Assembly: GCA_025450405.1 (NCBI GenBank)
Contig: JANWHL010000102.1
Location: 1 to 19,317 of the forward strand
Source of the DNA: Ktedonobacterales bacterium
Lineage (GTDB): Bacteria > Chloroflexota > Ktedonobacteria > Ktedonobacterales > JADMIN01
DNA length: 19,317 nucleotides
Direction: 5' to 3'
Below, piece after piece: positions 6,953 to 14,156 of this stretch. The notes under the pieces were generated by a model. That model was not told where the DNA came from, searched no databases, and saw nothing but the letters and a program-made list of their open reading frames with translations. The translations under genes were made by a program, and so were the position numbers. How positions within the stretch are numbered: position 1 is the first letter of the stretch; every line of letters starts with the position of its first letter.

Positions 6953-8449
6953 CTATGGCAGATCGCGCGTGCGCTCGCACAGGGCGATGCACTCGATGTG
7001 GGCGGTATGGGGAAAGAGGTCCACGGGCTGAATGTGGGCTAGCTGGTAGCCGTCATCGCAGAGCAGGCGGAGGTCGCGCGCGAGGGTTGAGGGGTCGCAC
7101 GATACATACACGACGGTGCGTGGAGCCAGCGCTTTAATCGCCGCGATGGCGCGTGGATGGCAGCCGGCGCGCGGCGGATCCACCAGGACCACATCCACGC
7201 GCTCGCCCTGATGCGCGAGCAGACTGAGCACGCGCTCAAGCACGCCCTCAACCGTGGTGACGTTGGTGATGTGATTGATGGTCGCGCTGGCGCGGGCGTC
7301 GGCCACGGCGCTCGGCTGCGACTCGACCGCGCGAACACGGGTGGCCCGACCGGCCAGAAAGAGCGAGAACAGGCCGACGCCGCTGTACCCATCGACCACG
7401 CGGTCGGTCGGGCGGATGTGCGCGGCCGCCAAGGCGTGCTCCACCAGGACGGGGGTTTGGGCGTGATTCACCTGGAAGAAGGAGCCGGCCGAGATGCGGA
7501 AGACGCGATCAAAGACACGGTCGTACACGAAGTCCTGGCCGATCTCCACGCGGCCGCGGCCCCCCGGCAGGCCAAGCACGACGGCGCCCATTAGCGATGG
7601 GATCGCCTCAAGAAGTGCCTCACCGAGCCGCTCCGGTCCGCCGTCCGCATCCAGCGCGCCGCCGGGGCGCGCCTCAATGCTGATCAGTCCCGCATGTTGG
7701 CCGGGCGCCGGTGCGGGTCGCGCGGTGGCCGCCGCGTCCTGCGTTTCCAGAGGTGCGGCCGGGATGTCAGGGGGGCGCGGAAGCGCCGGAATACCGGACG
7801 GCAGCAATTGCGGCCGCGTGTCGTCGCTCGTGTGGGCGGCCACACGCAGTGTGAAGCGCTCAAGAAAGCGCGCGGTGTCCTCGCCCCATCGCGCGCGCAG
7901 CCACCTCCGGACGTCCTGATAGAGCGCGTCGAGGGCGGGATGAACAATGGGACACGCGAGCATGTCGATGACATCATGGCTGGCGGCGCGCCGGAAGCCG
8001 ATGGCGCCATCTTGGCCCACAGCGAATTGGGCGACCGTGCGGTAGCGCCAGAGGTCCGCGCCGGCGGGCATGCCGAGCGTGGGATGCACGGCTGGATGCG
8101 CGAAATGGCCAATGCGAAGCATGAGCTGCCGCACAATGCGTGTTTTCCACACGAGCTGCGCCGCGTAATCGAGGTGCTGCCATTGGAAACCGCCGGACTC
8201 GCCCAGTGCCGGGTAGCGTGGGGCGACGCGGTCGGGCGACGGGCGCAGAATCTCTACGAGCGTTGCGCGCGCATAAGAGCCGCGATCACGCACCAGGCGC
8301 GCACGGATTAGCTCACCCGGCAGGCCTCCAGGGACGAACACCGCGCGGCCCTGGTAGCGCCCGACGGCGTCCCCGCCATGGGCAAGATCAAGCAACTCGA
8401 GTTCGACGACTGGCGCATCGTTCTCGAGGGCGTGCGCATCGGCTGGCAT
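6953..8449 (-). CDS. rlmD: 23S rRNA (uracil-5-)-methyltransferase, RlmD/RumA family, lacking most Fe-S cysteines
   Basis: 498 aa. The family methylates C5 of a uracil in 23S rRNA using SAM. The start is ATG 8449, with AGGAGGG just upstream; a GTG at 8467 lacks an SD. A TRAM domain (about 12-70) is followed by a central domain and the methyltransferase domain (about 310-498): DGYSGVGLFSLFLA (353-366, SAM loop), DPPRAGCHPRAI (424-435), nucleophile Cys451 in VYVSCDPSTLARDL, and Glu486 in AHIEC, the likely general base. E. coli RumA binds a [4Fe-4S] cluster through C81, C87, C90 and C162. Here the matching positions are Tyr79, Ser85, Phe88 and Cys166, so the cluster is probably absent. Residues about 208-255 are a Pro/Ala-rich insertion. 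RlmC or TrmA-type specificity is not excluded. Confidence 0.88.
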   Translation of the reverse strand: MPADAHALENDAPVVELELLDLAHGGDAVGRYQGRAVFVPGGLPGELIRARLVRDRGSYARATLVEILRPSPDRVAPRYPALGESGGFQWQHLDYAAQLVWKTRIVRQLMLRIGHFAHPAVHPTLGMPAGADLWRYRTVAQFAVGQDGAIGFRRAASHDVIDMLACPIVHPALDALYQDVRRWLRARWGEDTARFLERFTLRVAAHTSDDTRPQLLPSGIPALPRPPDIPAAPLETQDAAATARPAPAPGQHAGLISIEARPGGALDADGGPERLGEALLEAIPSLMGAVVLGLPGGRGRVEIGQDFVYDRVFDRVFRISAGSFFQVNHAQTPVLVEHALAAAHIRPTDRVVDGYSGVGLFSLFLAGRATRVRAVESQPSAVADARASATINHITNVTTVEGVLERVLSLLAHQGERVDVVLVDPPRAGCHPRAIAAIKALAPRTVVYVSCDPSTLARDLRLLCDDGYQLAHIQPVDLFPHTAHIECIALCERTRDLP

Positions 8450-8541
8450 TGATCCCTCCTGGCGCACGAATCCCGGTCGCCGTGGTGAGACGCGGACACA
8501 TCGTGGTGCCCTGAAACCGCGCCCAGAGCGACTCCGGCCTC

Positions 8542-8575
8542 ATTCTAGCATACGCGACGCCGAGAGTTGGCGTCG
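8542..8575 (-). promoter_or_regulatory. Extended -10 candidate for rlmD and adjacent hairpin
   Basis: On the minus strand TGC-TAGAAT (hexamer 8542-8547) matches an extended -10, about 95 nt upstream of the rlmD ATG; the -35 position is poor. Next to it CGACGCC (8555-8561) and GGCGTCG (8569-8575) form a perfect 7-bp stem with a 7-nt loop. That hairpin lies 17 nt past the stop of the upstream membrane-protein gene, so it may end that transcript (no T tract follows) or overlap the rlmD -35 as an operator. Confidence 0.4.
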
Positions 8576-8591
8576 TGGCGGTCGGGGTAAA

Positions 8592-9638
8592 TTACAGCTC
8601 TCGAGACGCCGCGAGGGCGCGCCCAGCAGGGGCACGCTGGGAGCCAAAGCGACCGAGCAATGCGGCACCAAGGGCCACACTGCCAGCGATGACCGACACC
8701 CCACCGCCAACCCATGGAATCGTTTCGATGCCGGCCAGCACCGCGGCGCCCACAATGGCCGCCAGCACCGGCGAATGCTCATTTGGAGCAATCACGCGCA
8801 CGACGTGCTCGCCCAGCCAGACACCGAGTGCCACCGTGCCCAGTATCCAGGCCAGGAGCAGCACGGCTAACAGCAAGAGCGACACCGGTATGCCGATGCA
8901 AGTCGCGAACAGCACGGCGGCCAGAGTGGCGCCGAGCAGGATTGTGAGCACACCGACGGCGAGGCTGCGCCAGGCCGCTCGCCGCGCCACAGCGCTGACG
9001 CGCAGCGTGCGTTCAGGTGCGACTGCGACAACCAGGGCGGCGAGGACGGCCCAAGCAAGCATCCATGGCCACGGAAACGCCCAGTGGCCTGAGAAGCCAG
9101 GCCACCGCGATTGTGCCATGATAGCCAGGCGATCGCCGCGTTCAATGTCACCCGTGACCAGCGCCGCGGGCGTTCGATGGATCGCACCGCCCCATGTTTG
9201 CACATCGCCAGTAACGCTCGCCCCACGTAAGAGCCAGATGTCGCCGCCAAACGCGGTTACATCGCCTTCCACGGGTCCCGCCACCCGGACGCCGCCCCCG
9301 AACGCTGTGACACTCCCGGTAACGCGCCCCAGAATGGTGATGCCGCCGCCATAGGCATCCACGTCACCACAGATCCATTGATCCCGCATGATGACGAGTC
9401 CACGTGCGTAAGCCACCACGTTGCCGGGGGCGCACCTGACGTCGGTGCCGGCCAATTGAGGATGCGCCCGCGCGGACGGACTGCCGGTGAGACAGACCCA
9501 GGCGGCCGCGAGCGCAAACGCGGCCAGAACTAGACGCACTCGGTCCCGTGAGTGGACATCCAGTCGATCCCATCCCCCCAGACGGATACGCGGCCGGGAG
9601 GGGCGGCGCATCTGTGCGCTGGGGGGAAAGGCGGCCAT
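8592..9638 (-). CDS. Membrane protein with bactofilin-like (polymer-forming) repeat region
   Basis: 348 aa. A basic N-terminus is followed by a hydrophobic stretch (about 36-52) ending SPSARAHP, which reads as a signal peptide or anchor. Residues about 70-170 hold short Gly/Val repeats (GDVDAYGGGITILG, GSVTAFGGGVRVAG, GDVTAFGGDIWLL, GDVQTWGGAI), the pattern of a right-handed beta-helix as in bactofilin/DUF583 proteins. The C-terminal half has about five or six hydrophobic segments (from WPWMLAWAVLAALVVAV to VIAGSVALGAALLG). The repeat region is probably extracytoplasmic. The start ATG 9638 has GGAGG upstream, overlapping the end of the preceding gene (5-nt gap), so translation is probably coupled. 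It is third in an ECF sigma operon and may be a regulated envelope component. Exact function unknown. Confidence 0.75.
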   Translation of the reverse strand: MAAFPPSAQMRRPSRPRIRLGGWDRLDVHSRDRVRLVLAAFALAAAWVCLTGSPSARAHPQLAGTDVRCAPGNVVAYARGLVIMRDQWICGDVDAYGGGITILGRVTGSVTAFGGGVRVAGPVEGDVTAFGGDIWLLRGASVTGDVQTWGGAIHRTPAALVTGDIERGDRLAIMAQSRWPGFSGHWAFPWPWMLAWAVLAALVVAVAPERTLRVSAVARRAAWRSLAVGVLTILLGATLAAVLFATCIGIPVSLLLLAVLLLAWILGTVALGVWLGEHVVRVIAPNEHSPVLAAIVGAAVLAGIETIPWVGGGVSVIAGSVALGAALLGRFGSQRAPAGRALAASREL

Positions 9639-9643
9639 GGCGC

Positions 9644-10270
9644 TCAGGCCTCCAGCGGCGTGCGCACGAGACGGATCCAGACCGTGGCCAGGGCGACATA
9701 GACGAGCGCGACGCAGAGCGCGACAAGGGACGTGCCCATGACGGCAAACACGGCGGTTGATACGAGATGGGCCGTGGCGAGGGCCGCCAGAAACATGGCG
9801 CCAAGGGTTCCGAGCGCCGTAAGGAGAATCGCGGGGTCGCGGAACAATCCAACCACGCTCACCAGCATGGCCAGCAGAAGAGCACCCAGCGCTCCCAGTG
9901 CCGTCCGTCGGTCGCGCTCAAACCACTCCACCGCCAGGGCGACAGCACGCGCCCATTGGTCCTCCAGTGGGAGGGCCGCCGACCACACGGACGTTAGGCC
10001 CAGGCTTTCGGGCGTGGATCCGTGCGTGAGACTGACGCGGACCGCTTGCGCAAAGCTCGGAGGGGCGCTCACCGTGTTGCGCTGGGCGAGGCCGCGAAGG
10101 ACGCGATCCAATTCGCGCTCGCGCGCGACCTGGCGCGCGTGCTGCTCGGCGAGAAGCGCGCGCACGTGGAGGACGCGGCGCTGCGCCGGATCAATCGGCG
10201 GGCGGCATGCGTGAACGCGCGGCCATTCCCCGGCGGGGAGCCTGGAATGACTATGGGGTCGCTGCGGCAT
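9644..10270 (-). CDS. Candidate membrane anti-sigma factor
   Basis: 208 aa. The N-terminal 120 residues are soluble and partly helical (RRVLHVRALLAEQHARQVARERELDRVLRGLAQRN in consecutive helices, then APPSFAQAVRVSL). Three hydrophobic segments follow at about 124-143, 147-169 and 172-199. ECF sigma factors are often followed by such a cytoplasmic-domain-plus-membrane anti-sigma factor; this assignment rests on position and topology, not on a recognised domain. No HxxxCxxC zinc motif is present. The start ATG 10270 has a GGAAGGGGGG SD inside the sigma gene and overlaps its stop by 20 nt, implying coupled translation and matched stoichiometry. Confidence 0.6.
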   Translation of the reverse strand: MPQRPHSHSRLPAGEWPRVHACRPPIDPAQRRVLHVRALLAEQHARQVARERELDRVLRGLAQRNTVSAPPSFAQAVRVSLTHGSTPESLGLTSVWSAALPLEDQWARAVALAVEWFERDRRTALGALGALLLAMLVSVVGLFRDPAILLTALGTLGAMFLAALATAHLVSTAVFAVMGTSLVALCVALVYVALATVWIRLVRTPLEA

Positions 10271-11009
10271 GGGTGGCGCCCCCCTTCCGGACGGGTCCGG
10301 TGTCCGATCCGGTGGCCTCGGCACCCGCGCCATCGTTCAACTCACTGTCGGCGCCGAGATCAAGGCCCTGAGCGCGCATGCGGCGCGCGACAAGCTCGCG
10401 CGCACGGTGCAGGCGCGCCTTTACCAGCGCCGGAGTGAGCCGGAGCGCGTTGGCGATCTCCTCATAGGATAGGTCGTGCCAGTAGCGCAGGATCAGCACC
10501 GCGCGATACTTCGGCGGGAGCTGCTGGAGGAGACCCTGCATCTCGTCGGACGTTTCGCCCTGGACGGCGGCTTGTTCGGGGCCAACAGCGAGGTCGGCGA
10601 TCCAATCGAGGAATGGCACGTTCTCAAGCGGTAGCGCCAGGAAGCGCCGGCGGCGCAGCTGGTCAATGGAAAGATGCGAGGCAATCGAGAGCAGCCACGT
10701 GCTAAATCGGTGCGCTTCCTTATACGTCCGTAACTGGGTGTAGGCGCGGACGAACGTTTCCTGGGCCACATCCTCCGCCTCGGTCGGGTTTCCGAGCATA
10801 CGGTACGCCACGTTGTAGACGGGATCCTTGTATTTCTCGACTAGCGTGGTAAACGCCTCTTGATCGCCAGCCAGTGCGCGGCGGACGAGGACGTGATCCT
10901 CGCTCAGCTCCACCGCGCCCGTGGTCGCGCCCTCAACCGCCGGTCGCGCATCGCTCGTGGTGCGGCCCCGCCAGGCGGGAGCCACCAGGGCGGCCTCAGA
11001 GGTCCCCAC
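10251..11009 (-). CDS. RNA polymerase ECF-type sigma factor (sigma70 family)
   Basis: 252 aa. Region 2 (about residues 40-112) includes EAFTTLVEKYKDPVYNVAYRML, the core-binding DVAQETFVRAYTQL, and RFSTWLLSIASHLSIDQLRRRR for -10 recognition. Region 4 (about 155-215) includes LPPKYRAVLILRYWHDLSYEEIANALRLTPALVKARLHRAREL, a helix-turn-helix for -35 recognition, quoted here as a region rather than a single motif. The GTG at 11009 is preferred because AGGAGG (11016-11021) sits 6 nt upstream; the frame stays open to 11228 but the added Gly/Arg/Gln-rich residues have a poor SD. A 37-aa acidic tail follows region 4. It heads a three-gene operon with the candidate anti-sigma factor and the bactofilin-like membrane protein. 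Its stimulus is unknown. Confidence 0.92.
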   Translation of the reverse strand: MGTSEAALVAPAWRGRTTSDARPAVEGATTGAVELSEDHVLVRRALAGDQEAFTTLVEKYKDPVYNVAYRMLGNPTEAEDVAQETFVRAYTQLRTYKEAHRFSTWLLSIASHLSIDQLRRRRFLALPLENVPFLDWIADLAVGPEQAAVQGETSDEMQGLLQQLPPKYRAVLILRYWHDLSYEEIANALRLTPALVKARLHRARELVARRMRAQGLDLGADSELNDGAGAEATGSDTGPVRKGGATHAAATP

Positions 11010-11015
11010 CCTGCG

Positions 11016-11021
11016 CCTCCT
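11016..11021 (-). promoter_or_regulatory. Shine-Dalgarno that decides the sigma-factor start
   Basis: Minus-strand AGGAGG, 6 nt before GTG 11009. It supports a 252-aa sigma factor rather than the 325-aa reading from 11228. Confidence 0.65.
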
Positions 11022-11542
11022 ATTCTGTTGCGTCGCGCCGTGCCCGGCCTGTTCCGCGGCTTGCGCGCGCCCTTGCGCCTCGCCGCGCTCTCGGGTCATC
11101 GCGTCTTCGGGACCGGACTGGCATCCACTCGTGGAGGGCGATCCGCCGTCGGCGCTTCCACCCGTTAGTGGCGTGGCGCGACTTTGGTTCGCCGCGTCAT
11201 CCGTGTCGTGTGACAGATGCATCCCCACCGTTCAGTATCTACGTACAGGCACGTGGCAAGTTGCAGGTTGGCGTTCGCGCGGGGGCACCATTCCCCAAAG
11301 TACGCGGTCGCGCGAATGGCATCGCCACGTGGATGTGAGACGTGCGCACCATGCTGGCGGTGCGGCCAGCCGCGTGCGTCATCGCGCACGATCACATGAT
11401 AGCAAATGGTGGTACGGAAACCCGCGGTGGGCGCGCGACGTCGGATACGAACGCGCCGCGGAGCGCCGCACGCGGGACGACACGCGCGGCGGCGGGCGAG
11501 AGCGTGAGAGAGGGCTGCTGGCGGGAGGTGCACCCAGGAAGG
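11022..11542. other. Noncoding stretch between lexA and the sigma operon
   Basis: No convincing gene lies here; minus-strand frames are Arg/Ala/His-rich shadows. A weak promoter candidate for the sigma operon lies on the minus strand at 11234-11263 (CAACTT, 18-nt gap, GATACT); its -35 is reminiscent of the ECF consensus AACTT, which would fit autoregulation. No terminator was recognised downstream of lexA. Confidence 0.35.
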
Positions 11543-12154
11543 CTAGCACCGCCGATACATCGCGGTGACCTTGCCCTGGACTTCCCATTCGCGATCCCAC
11601 TCGCCCTTGCCCACAAAGATCGGCTCCATTGTGGAGTTGGCGGGCTGCAGTCGGACCCGGTTGGCCTCTTTGTAGATGCGCTTCAGTGTCGCGGCGCCCG
11701 CTTCGCCTTCGGCGGATTTGTGCGTGGCGACGATGATGTCGCCATCGCCCACGTAGGCCTGGGGGTCGATAAGCACGTAATCCCCGTCATTGATGTGATC
11801 GTCGATCATCGAGTTGCCGCGGACGTGCAGCACATAGCCATTGGAATGGACGGTCAGATCCAGCGTCTCTTGATCGGGAGGAGCGAAGATGTCGAGCGGA
11901 CTGCCCGCCGCGATGGTGCCGCGCACTACGAGCCCGCGGACCATTGAACGCACCCGGATGCCGCGACTTGTTCGTGGCTCGCGTTCGATCATGCCCAACT
12001 TTTGAAGTCGGCCCAGGTGATAGTCTACATGCCCGGTCGATTGGATGCTCAGGGCGGCTCCGATCTCGCGGTTGGTCGGCGGGCGTCCCTCGCGATGGCT
12101 GTAATCCACGATGAAATTGTAGATACGCCGCTGGATGTCGCTCAAATCTGCCAA
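11543..12154 (-). CDS. lexA: LexA repressor
   Basis: 203 aa. SOS-response repressor that self-cleaves when RecA is activated. The N-terminal winged HTH (about 6-65) contains GRPPTNREIGAALSIQSTGHVDYHL. The cleavage site is Ala83-Gly84 in GTIAAGSPL. The catalytic dyad is Ser115 (RGNSMIDD) and Lys158 (ATLKRIYKE), both in standard places. The promoter and SOS box at 12215-12262 put transcription start at about 12225, so the ATG at 12229 is too far upstream. TTG 12154 (giving MADLSDIQRRIYNFI) is chosen because GGAGAGGA (12165-12172) lies 10 nt upstream; GTG 12163 is too close to that SD. Autoregulation is directly suggested by the operator. Confidence 0.93.
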   Translation of the reverse strand: MADLSDIQRRIYNFIVDYSHREGRPPTNREIGAALSIQSTGHVDYHLGRLQKLGMIEREPRTSRGIRVRSMVRGLVVRGTIAAGSPLDIFAPPDQETLDLTVHSNGYVLHVRGNSMIDDHINDGDYVLIDPQAYVGDGDIIVATHKSAEGEAGAATLKRIYKEANRVRLQPANSTMEPIFVGKGEWDREWEVQGKVTAMYRRC

Positions 12155-12214
12155 CCTGACCACTTCCTCTCCGGGTCGGGGCGCGGCGCCCGCCGCGTGC
12201 GCACACCCGCCGTA

Positions 12215-12226
12215 GAACCCCCGTTC
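12215..12226 (-). promoter_or_regulatory. LexA-binding site (SOS box)
   Basis: GAAC-CCCC-GTTC at 12215-12226 matches the GAAC-N4-GTTC core of the Gram-positive-type SOS box. It covers the predicted transcription start of lexA, as expected for autorepression. No second copy was noticed elsewhere in the window. Confidence 0.75.
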
Positions 12227-12232
12227 CATTCG

Positions 12233-12262
12233 ATTCTAGCAGAGGGGAGATTCTTCTGTCAA
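12233..12262 (-). promoter_or_regulatory. Sigma70-type promoter of lexA
   Basis: On the minus strand a perfect -35 TTGACA (12257-12262) and TAGAAT (12233-12238) are separated by 18 nt. Transcription should begin near 12225, within the SOS box. Confidence 0.75.
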
Positions 12263-12341
12263 TAGCCGCCGACAGCCGAACGGCCTCGCGCGTCCAGCGT
12301 ACGTCCGCTCGGGGCGATTTTCGCGTGGCATACCTTTCCCA

Positions 12342-12410
12342 TCACTCGCTGGGCGGTCACTCGCTGGGCGGTCACTCGCCGGGAGTGAGGGAGGGAGCGG
12401 TTCACTCGAC
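12342..12410. repeat. 15-bp tandem repeat with a small hairpin
   Basis: TCACTCGCTGGGCGG occurs at 12342-12356 and 12357-12371, then a diverging third copy at 12372 (TCACTCGCCGGGA) and an isolated TCACTCGACGGGG at 12402. The third copy forms a 6-bp hairpin, TCACTC (12372-12377) with GAGTGA (12383-12388). The array lies between the Roadblock gene's 3' end and the lexA promoter, so the hairpin might affect Roadblock transcript ends. Confidence 0.75.
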
Positions 12411-12423
12411 GGGGTTGTGCGCC

Positions 12424-12789
12424 TCATAAGGTGTCGAGGGCGCGCAACAGGTCCGCCCGCGCGCCTCGCACGAGCTGGCGGATGCCGGTCAGGCTCGCGG
12501 GCCCGTCCGCCAGTGTCACAACGGCGGCGAACTCGCCGAGTGGATCAATGGAGACGAACCCGCCGTCAAATTCGAGTAGCGTGCCCACGGTGGCGCCCGT
12601 GTCCAGGTCGTGGCCCAGGGCCTCTGTGGTTCCCAGCGCGCTCGCTCCCAGCGCTCCCAACGCGTCGAAGAAACGTTGATCGCCGCGACCGGCGGCGTCC
12701 ACCGGCAGCCCCTCGCGGCCAACGACAACGGCCGCTCGTACGCCCGGTACGGTGAGTAGCCGGCCAAGGTGATCTCGTAGAGTGGACAT
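12424..12789 (-). CDS. Roadblock/LC7 domain protein
   Basis: 121 aa, one domain. MSTLRDHLGRLLTVPGVRAAVVVGREGLPVDAAG is the Roadblock/LC7 opening (helix, then the 'a.vv..dG.pv' strand), followed by a long helix (FFDALGALGASALGTTEALGH), two more strands (GTLLEFDGGFVSIDPLG, FAAVVTLAD) and a C-terminal helix. In bacteria this MglB-like family regulates small Ras-like GTPases or works with receptor-like proteins. No MglA-type GTPase gene is visible here, so its partner is elsewhere or unknown. The start ATG 12789 has GAGGAGG just upstream. A promoter candidate lies at 12856-12885. Confidence 0.82.
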   Translation of the reverse strand: MSTLRDHLGRLLTVPGVRAAVVVGREGLPVDAAGRGDQRFFDALGALGASALGTTEALGHDLDTGATVGTLLEFDGGFVSIDPLGEFAAVVTLADGPASLTGIRQLVRGARADLLRALDTL

Positions 12790-12855
12790 GAACCCTCCTC
12801 GCGGGCGACGTTTGGTCGTGGCGTCTCTGGCGCCTTCGAGCCGGCAACGCGCACT

Positions 12856-12885
12856 ATCTTATCGCGGATACCCTGTATTCGGCAA
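12856..12885 (-). promoter_or_regulatory. Putative promoter of the Roadblock gene, with palindrome
   Basis: On the minus strand TTGCCG (12880-12885) and TAAGAT (12856-12861) are 18 nt apart, about 67 nt upstream of the ATG. The -35 overlaps a perfect 10-bp palindrome GGCAATTGCC (12881-12890), a possible operator. Confidence 0.4.
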
Positions 12886-12890
12886 TTGCC

Positions 12891-13238
12891 TGGTGATCGT
12901 CGTCGCTCCGCGTATGTGCCAAGATGGGCGGCGCGTGTAGTGGCGTGAGCCACGTAACGACCGTCCGGAGCGGAAAGTGAAACGGGCGCGCAAGGGATGG
13001 GCGTGAAGCCAAGAGCAAGGCGCGCCGACGGGTTGACGCCGCGGCGCGCACCGGCTAGATTTAGAACAGTGCTGGCTCTGGTTCAGTCGAAGCGCACTGG
13101 CCAGGTTGGCGTGACGGTGGTACGCTCGCGCGGGCAGTCGCCGCCGAGAATCGGCGGGCAAACCGGTGTGGCCCCGCCTGACCGGCGTGACCGATCAACC
13201 GGCCAATATGGGCCAATGTGTCGAGGAGGCGAGCCGTT
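12891..13238. other. Divergent intergenic region with no recognised gene
   Basis: About 350 bases between the Roadblock promoter and the next plus-strand gene. Frames here are Arg-rich shadows. No strong promoter for the plus-strand gene was identified. Confidence 0.4.
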
Positions 13239-13763
13239 ATGTCAGGTACGGGAGGCGATTGGGCGATGCGGCAACCGCCAGTGAAGCAGTCCGGCGGGCA
13301 CCCGGTGTATGGCCAGGCCGCACGCCTCATGCGCCAATTGAACGAGCTGGATCGCGCCGCCAGTGCGCAAGAGTGGTGGATGCTGGCGCGTGCGGTGCCA
13401 GAAGCACGGTCACTCGCCGAGGTGTCCAGTCTGCTCGCCGTGGCCAGCGCTGAACTCGACCAATTTCTCGTCCGGTTCTTCGGTGACCCCGCCACCCGGT
13501 CTCCGGCCGCCGAGGGCGCGGGTGCTCCGGCGACCGCGCCGCTCACTGATGAACCGGACCAGGTAGCCGTGCAACGTGCGTCCGCCGCCAGGCTCAGTCA
13601 AACGCTGGAATCCGTGCTGCCGCCCACCACCACGTTTGCCCATGCGCTTGCCCAGCTCGCGCAGCGGACCAGCATGACGCCGGACGCCGTGGACGCGCTC
13701 GGCATCGTCGCGGAACGCCTGGATGAGGCGCAGGAGGCGTTGCGCGCTCCCGCCGAGGGCTGA
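13239..13763 (+). CDS. Hypothetical soluble protein
   Basis: 174 aa. The start ATG 13239 (MSGTGGDWAMRQPPVKQ) has AGGAGG at 13224-13229, spacing 9; an in-frame GTG at 13218 lies before that SD. No signal peptide or membrane segment. The N-terminal half (about 25-80) is helical (YGQAARLMRQLNELDRAASAQEWWMLAR, SLAEVSSLLAVASAELDQFLVRFFG as separate helices). A Pro/Ala-rich linker follows (about 83-105), then a helical C-terminal half (ARLSQTLESVLPP, TFAHALAQLAQRT, VDALGIVAERLDEAQEALR). No family recognised. It appears monocistronic, followed by a terminator-like hairpin. Confidence 0.7.
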   Translation: MSGTGGDWAMRQPPVKQSGGHPVYGQAARLMRQLNELDRAASAQEWWMLARAVPEARSLAEVSSLLAVASAELDQFLVRFFGDPATRSPAAEGAGAPATAPLTDEPDQVAVQRASAARLSQTLESVLPPTTTFAHALAQLAQRTSMTPDAVDALGIVAERLDEAQEALRAPAEG

Positions 13764-13781
13764 TGTAGTCGATTGAGGGCG

Positions 13782-13826
13782 AACGGGGCCGACGTCCGCC
13801 AGGACTTCAGGTCTGCCCCGTTTCTC
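13782..13826 (+). terminator. Putative intrinsic terminator after the 174-aa gene
   Basis: AACGGGGC (13782-13789) pairs perfectly with GCCCCGTT (13815-13822), followed by TCTCC to give a short pyrimidine/T-rich tail. The 25-nt loop contains an inner GAC...GTC pairing. It begins 18 nt after the stop codon. Confidence 0.5.
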
Positions 13827-13868
13827 CCGGTTCGCGCGCGGCGTGGCATCCAGCGGAGGTGGTGACCT

Positions 13869-14066
13869 ATGCTGGAGATAGCGGTGACGTTCCCCGCGTG
13901 GCGAGCCCGCTTCGCGCAGATTCTTCGTAGACTCGCGCCGGCGGTCATTCGCTCGCCTGGTCGCCCATTCCAGGCGGCTGAGCGCGGAAGTCGCGATTTG
14001 AGCGTTCGCGGGCTAGGCATGCAATCGTACGGTCGTGTGGTATACTTCACAGTGTGCAGGCAATGA
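13869..14066 (+). CDS. Possible small protein, 65 aa
   Basis: ATG 13869 is preceded by GGAGGT (13855-13860) at a good distance, giving MLEIAVTFPAWRARFAQILRRLAPAVIRS and ending FTVCRQ. The first 30 residues could form a basic amphipathic helix. The C-terminal part runs through the rsfS promoter region, which argues that the frame may be accidental. No family recognised. Confidence 0.35.
   Translation: MLEIAVTFPAWRARFAQILRRLAPAVIRSPGRPFQAAERGSRDLSVRGLGMQSYGRVVYFTVCRQ
14038..14046 (+). promoter_or_regulatory. Extended -10 promoter candidate for rsfS
   Basis: TGGTATACT combines an extended -10 (TGn) with TATACT (14041-14046), about 110 nt upstream of the rsfS start. The -35 region is weak, as is usual for extended -10 promoters. 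Confidence 0.45.
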
Positions 14067-14142
14067 GGCGCTGTATGGGCATGGTTGGTGTGCCCCGGTT
14101 CATTCGTGGAGACGGTGCCGCCCGAGGCGGGCGCGGATCAAA

Positions 14143-14148
14143 AGGAGG
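14143..14148 (+). promoter_or_regulatory. Shine-Dalgarno that points to a CTG start for rsfS
   Basis: AAAGGAGG ends at 14148 and is followed 8 nt later by CTG 14157. No ATG, GTG or TTG lies at a proper distance in the rsfS frame. Confidence 0.6.
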
Positions 14149-14156
14149 TCGGACGC

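Noticed and set aside
11010..11228. N-terminal 73-residue extension of the sigma factor
   Set aside because: The added Gly/Arg/Gln-rich residues precede a perfectly placed AGGAGG-GTG start, and ECF factors do not normally carry them. Not fully excluded.
11165..11533. 122-aa minus-strand frame between lexA and the sigma gene
   Set aside because: Arg/Ala/Cys/His-rich composition, no SD, no domain.
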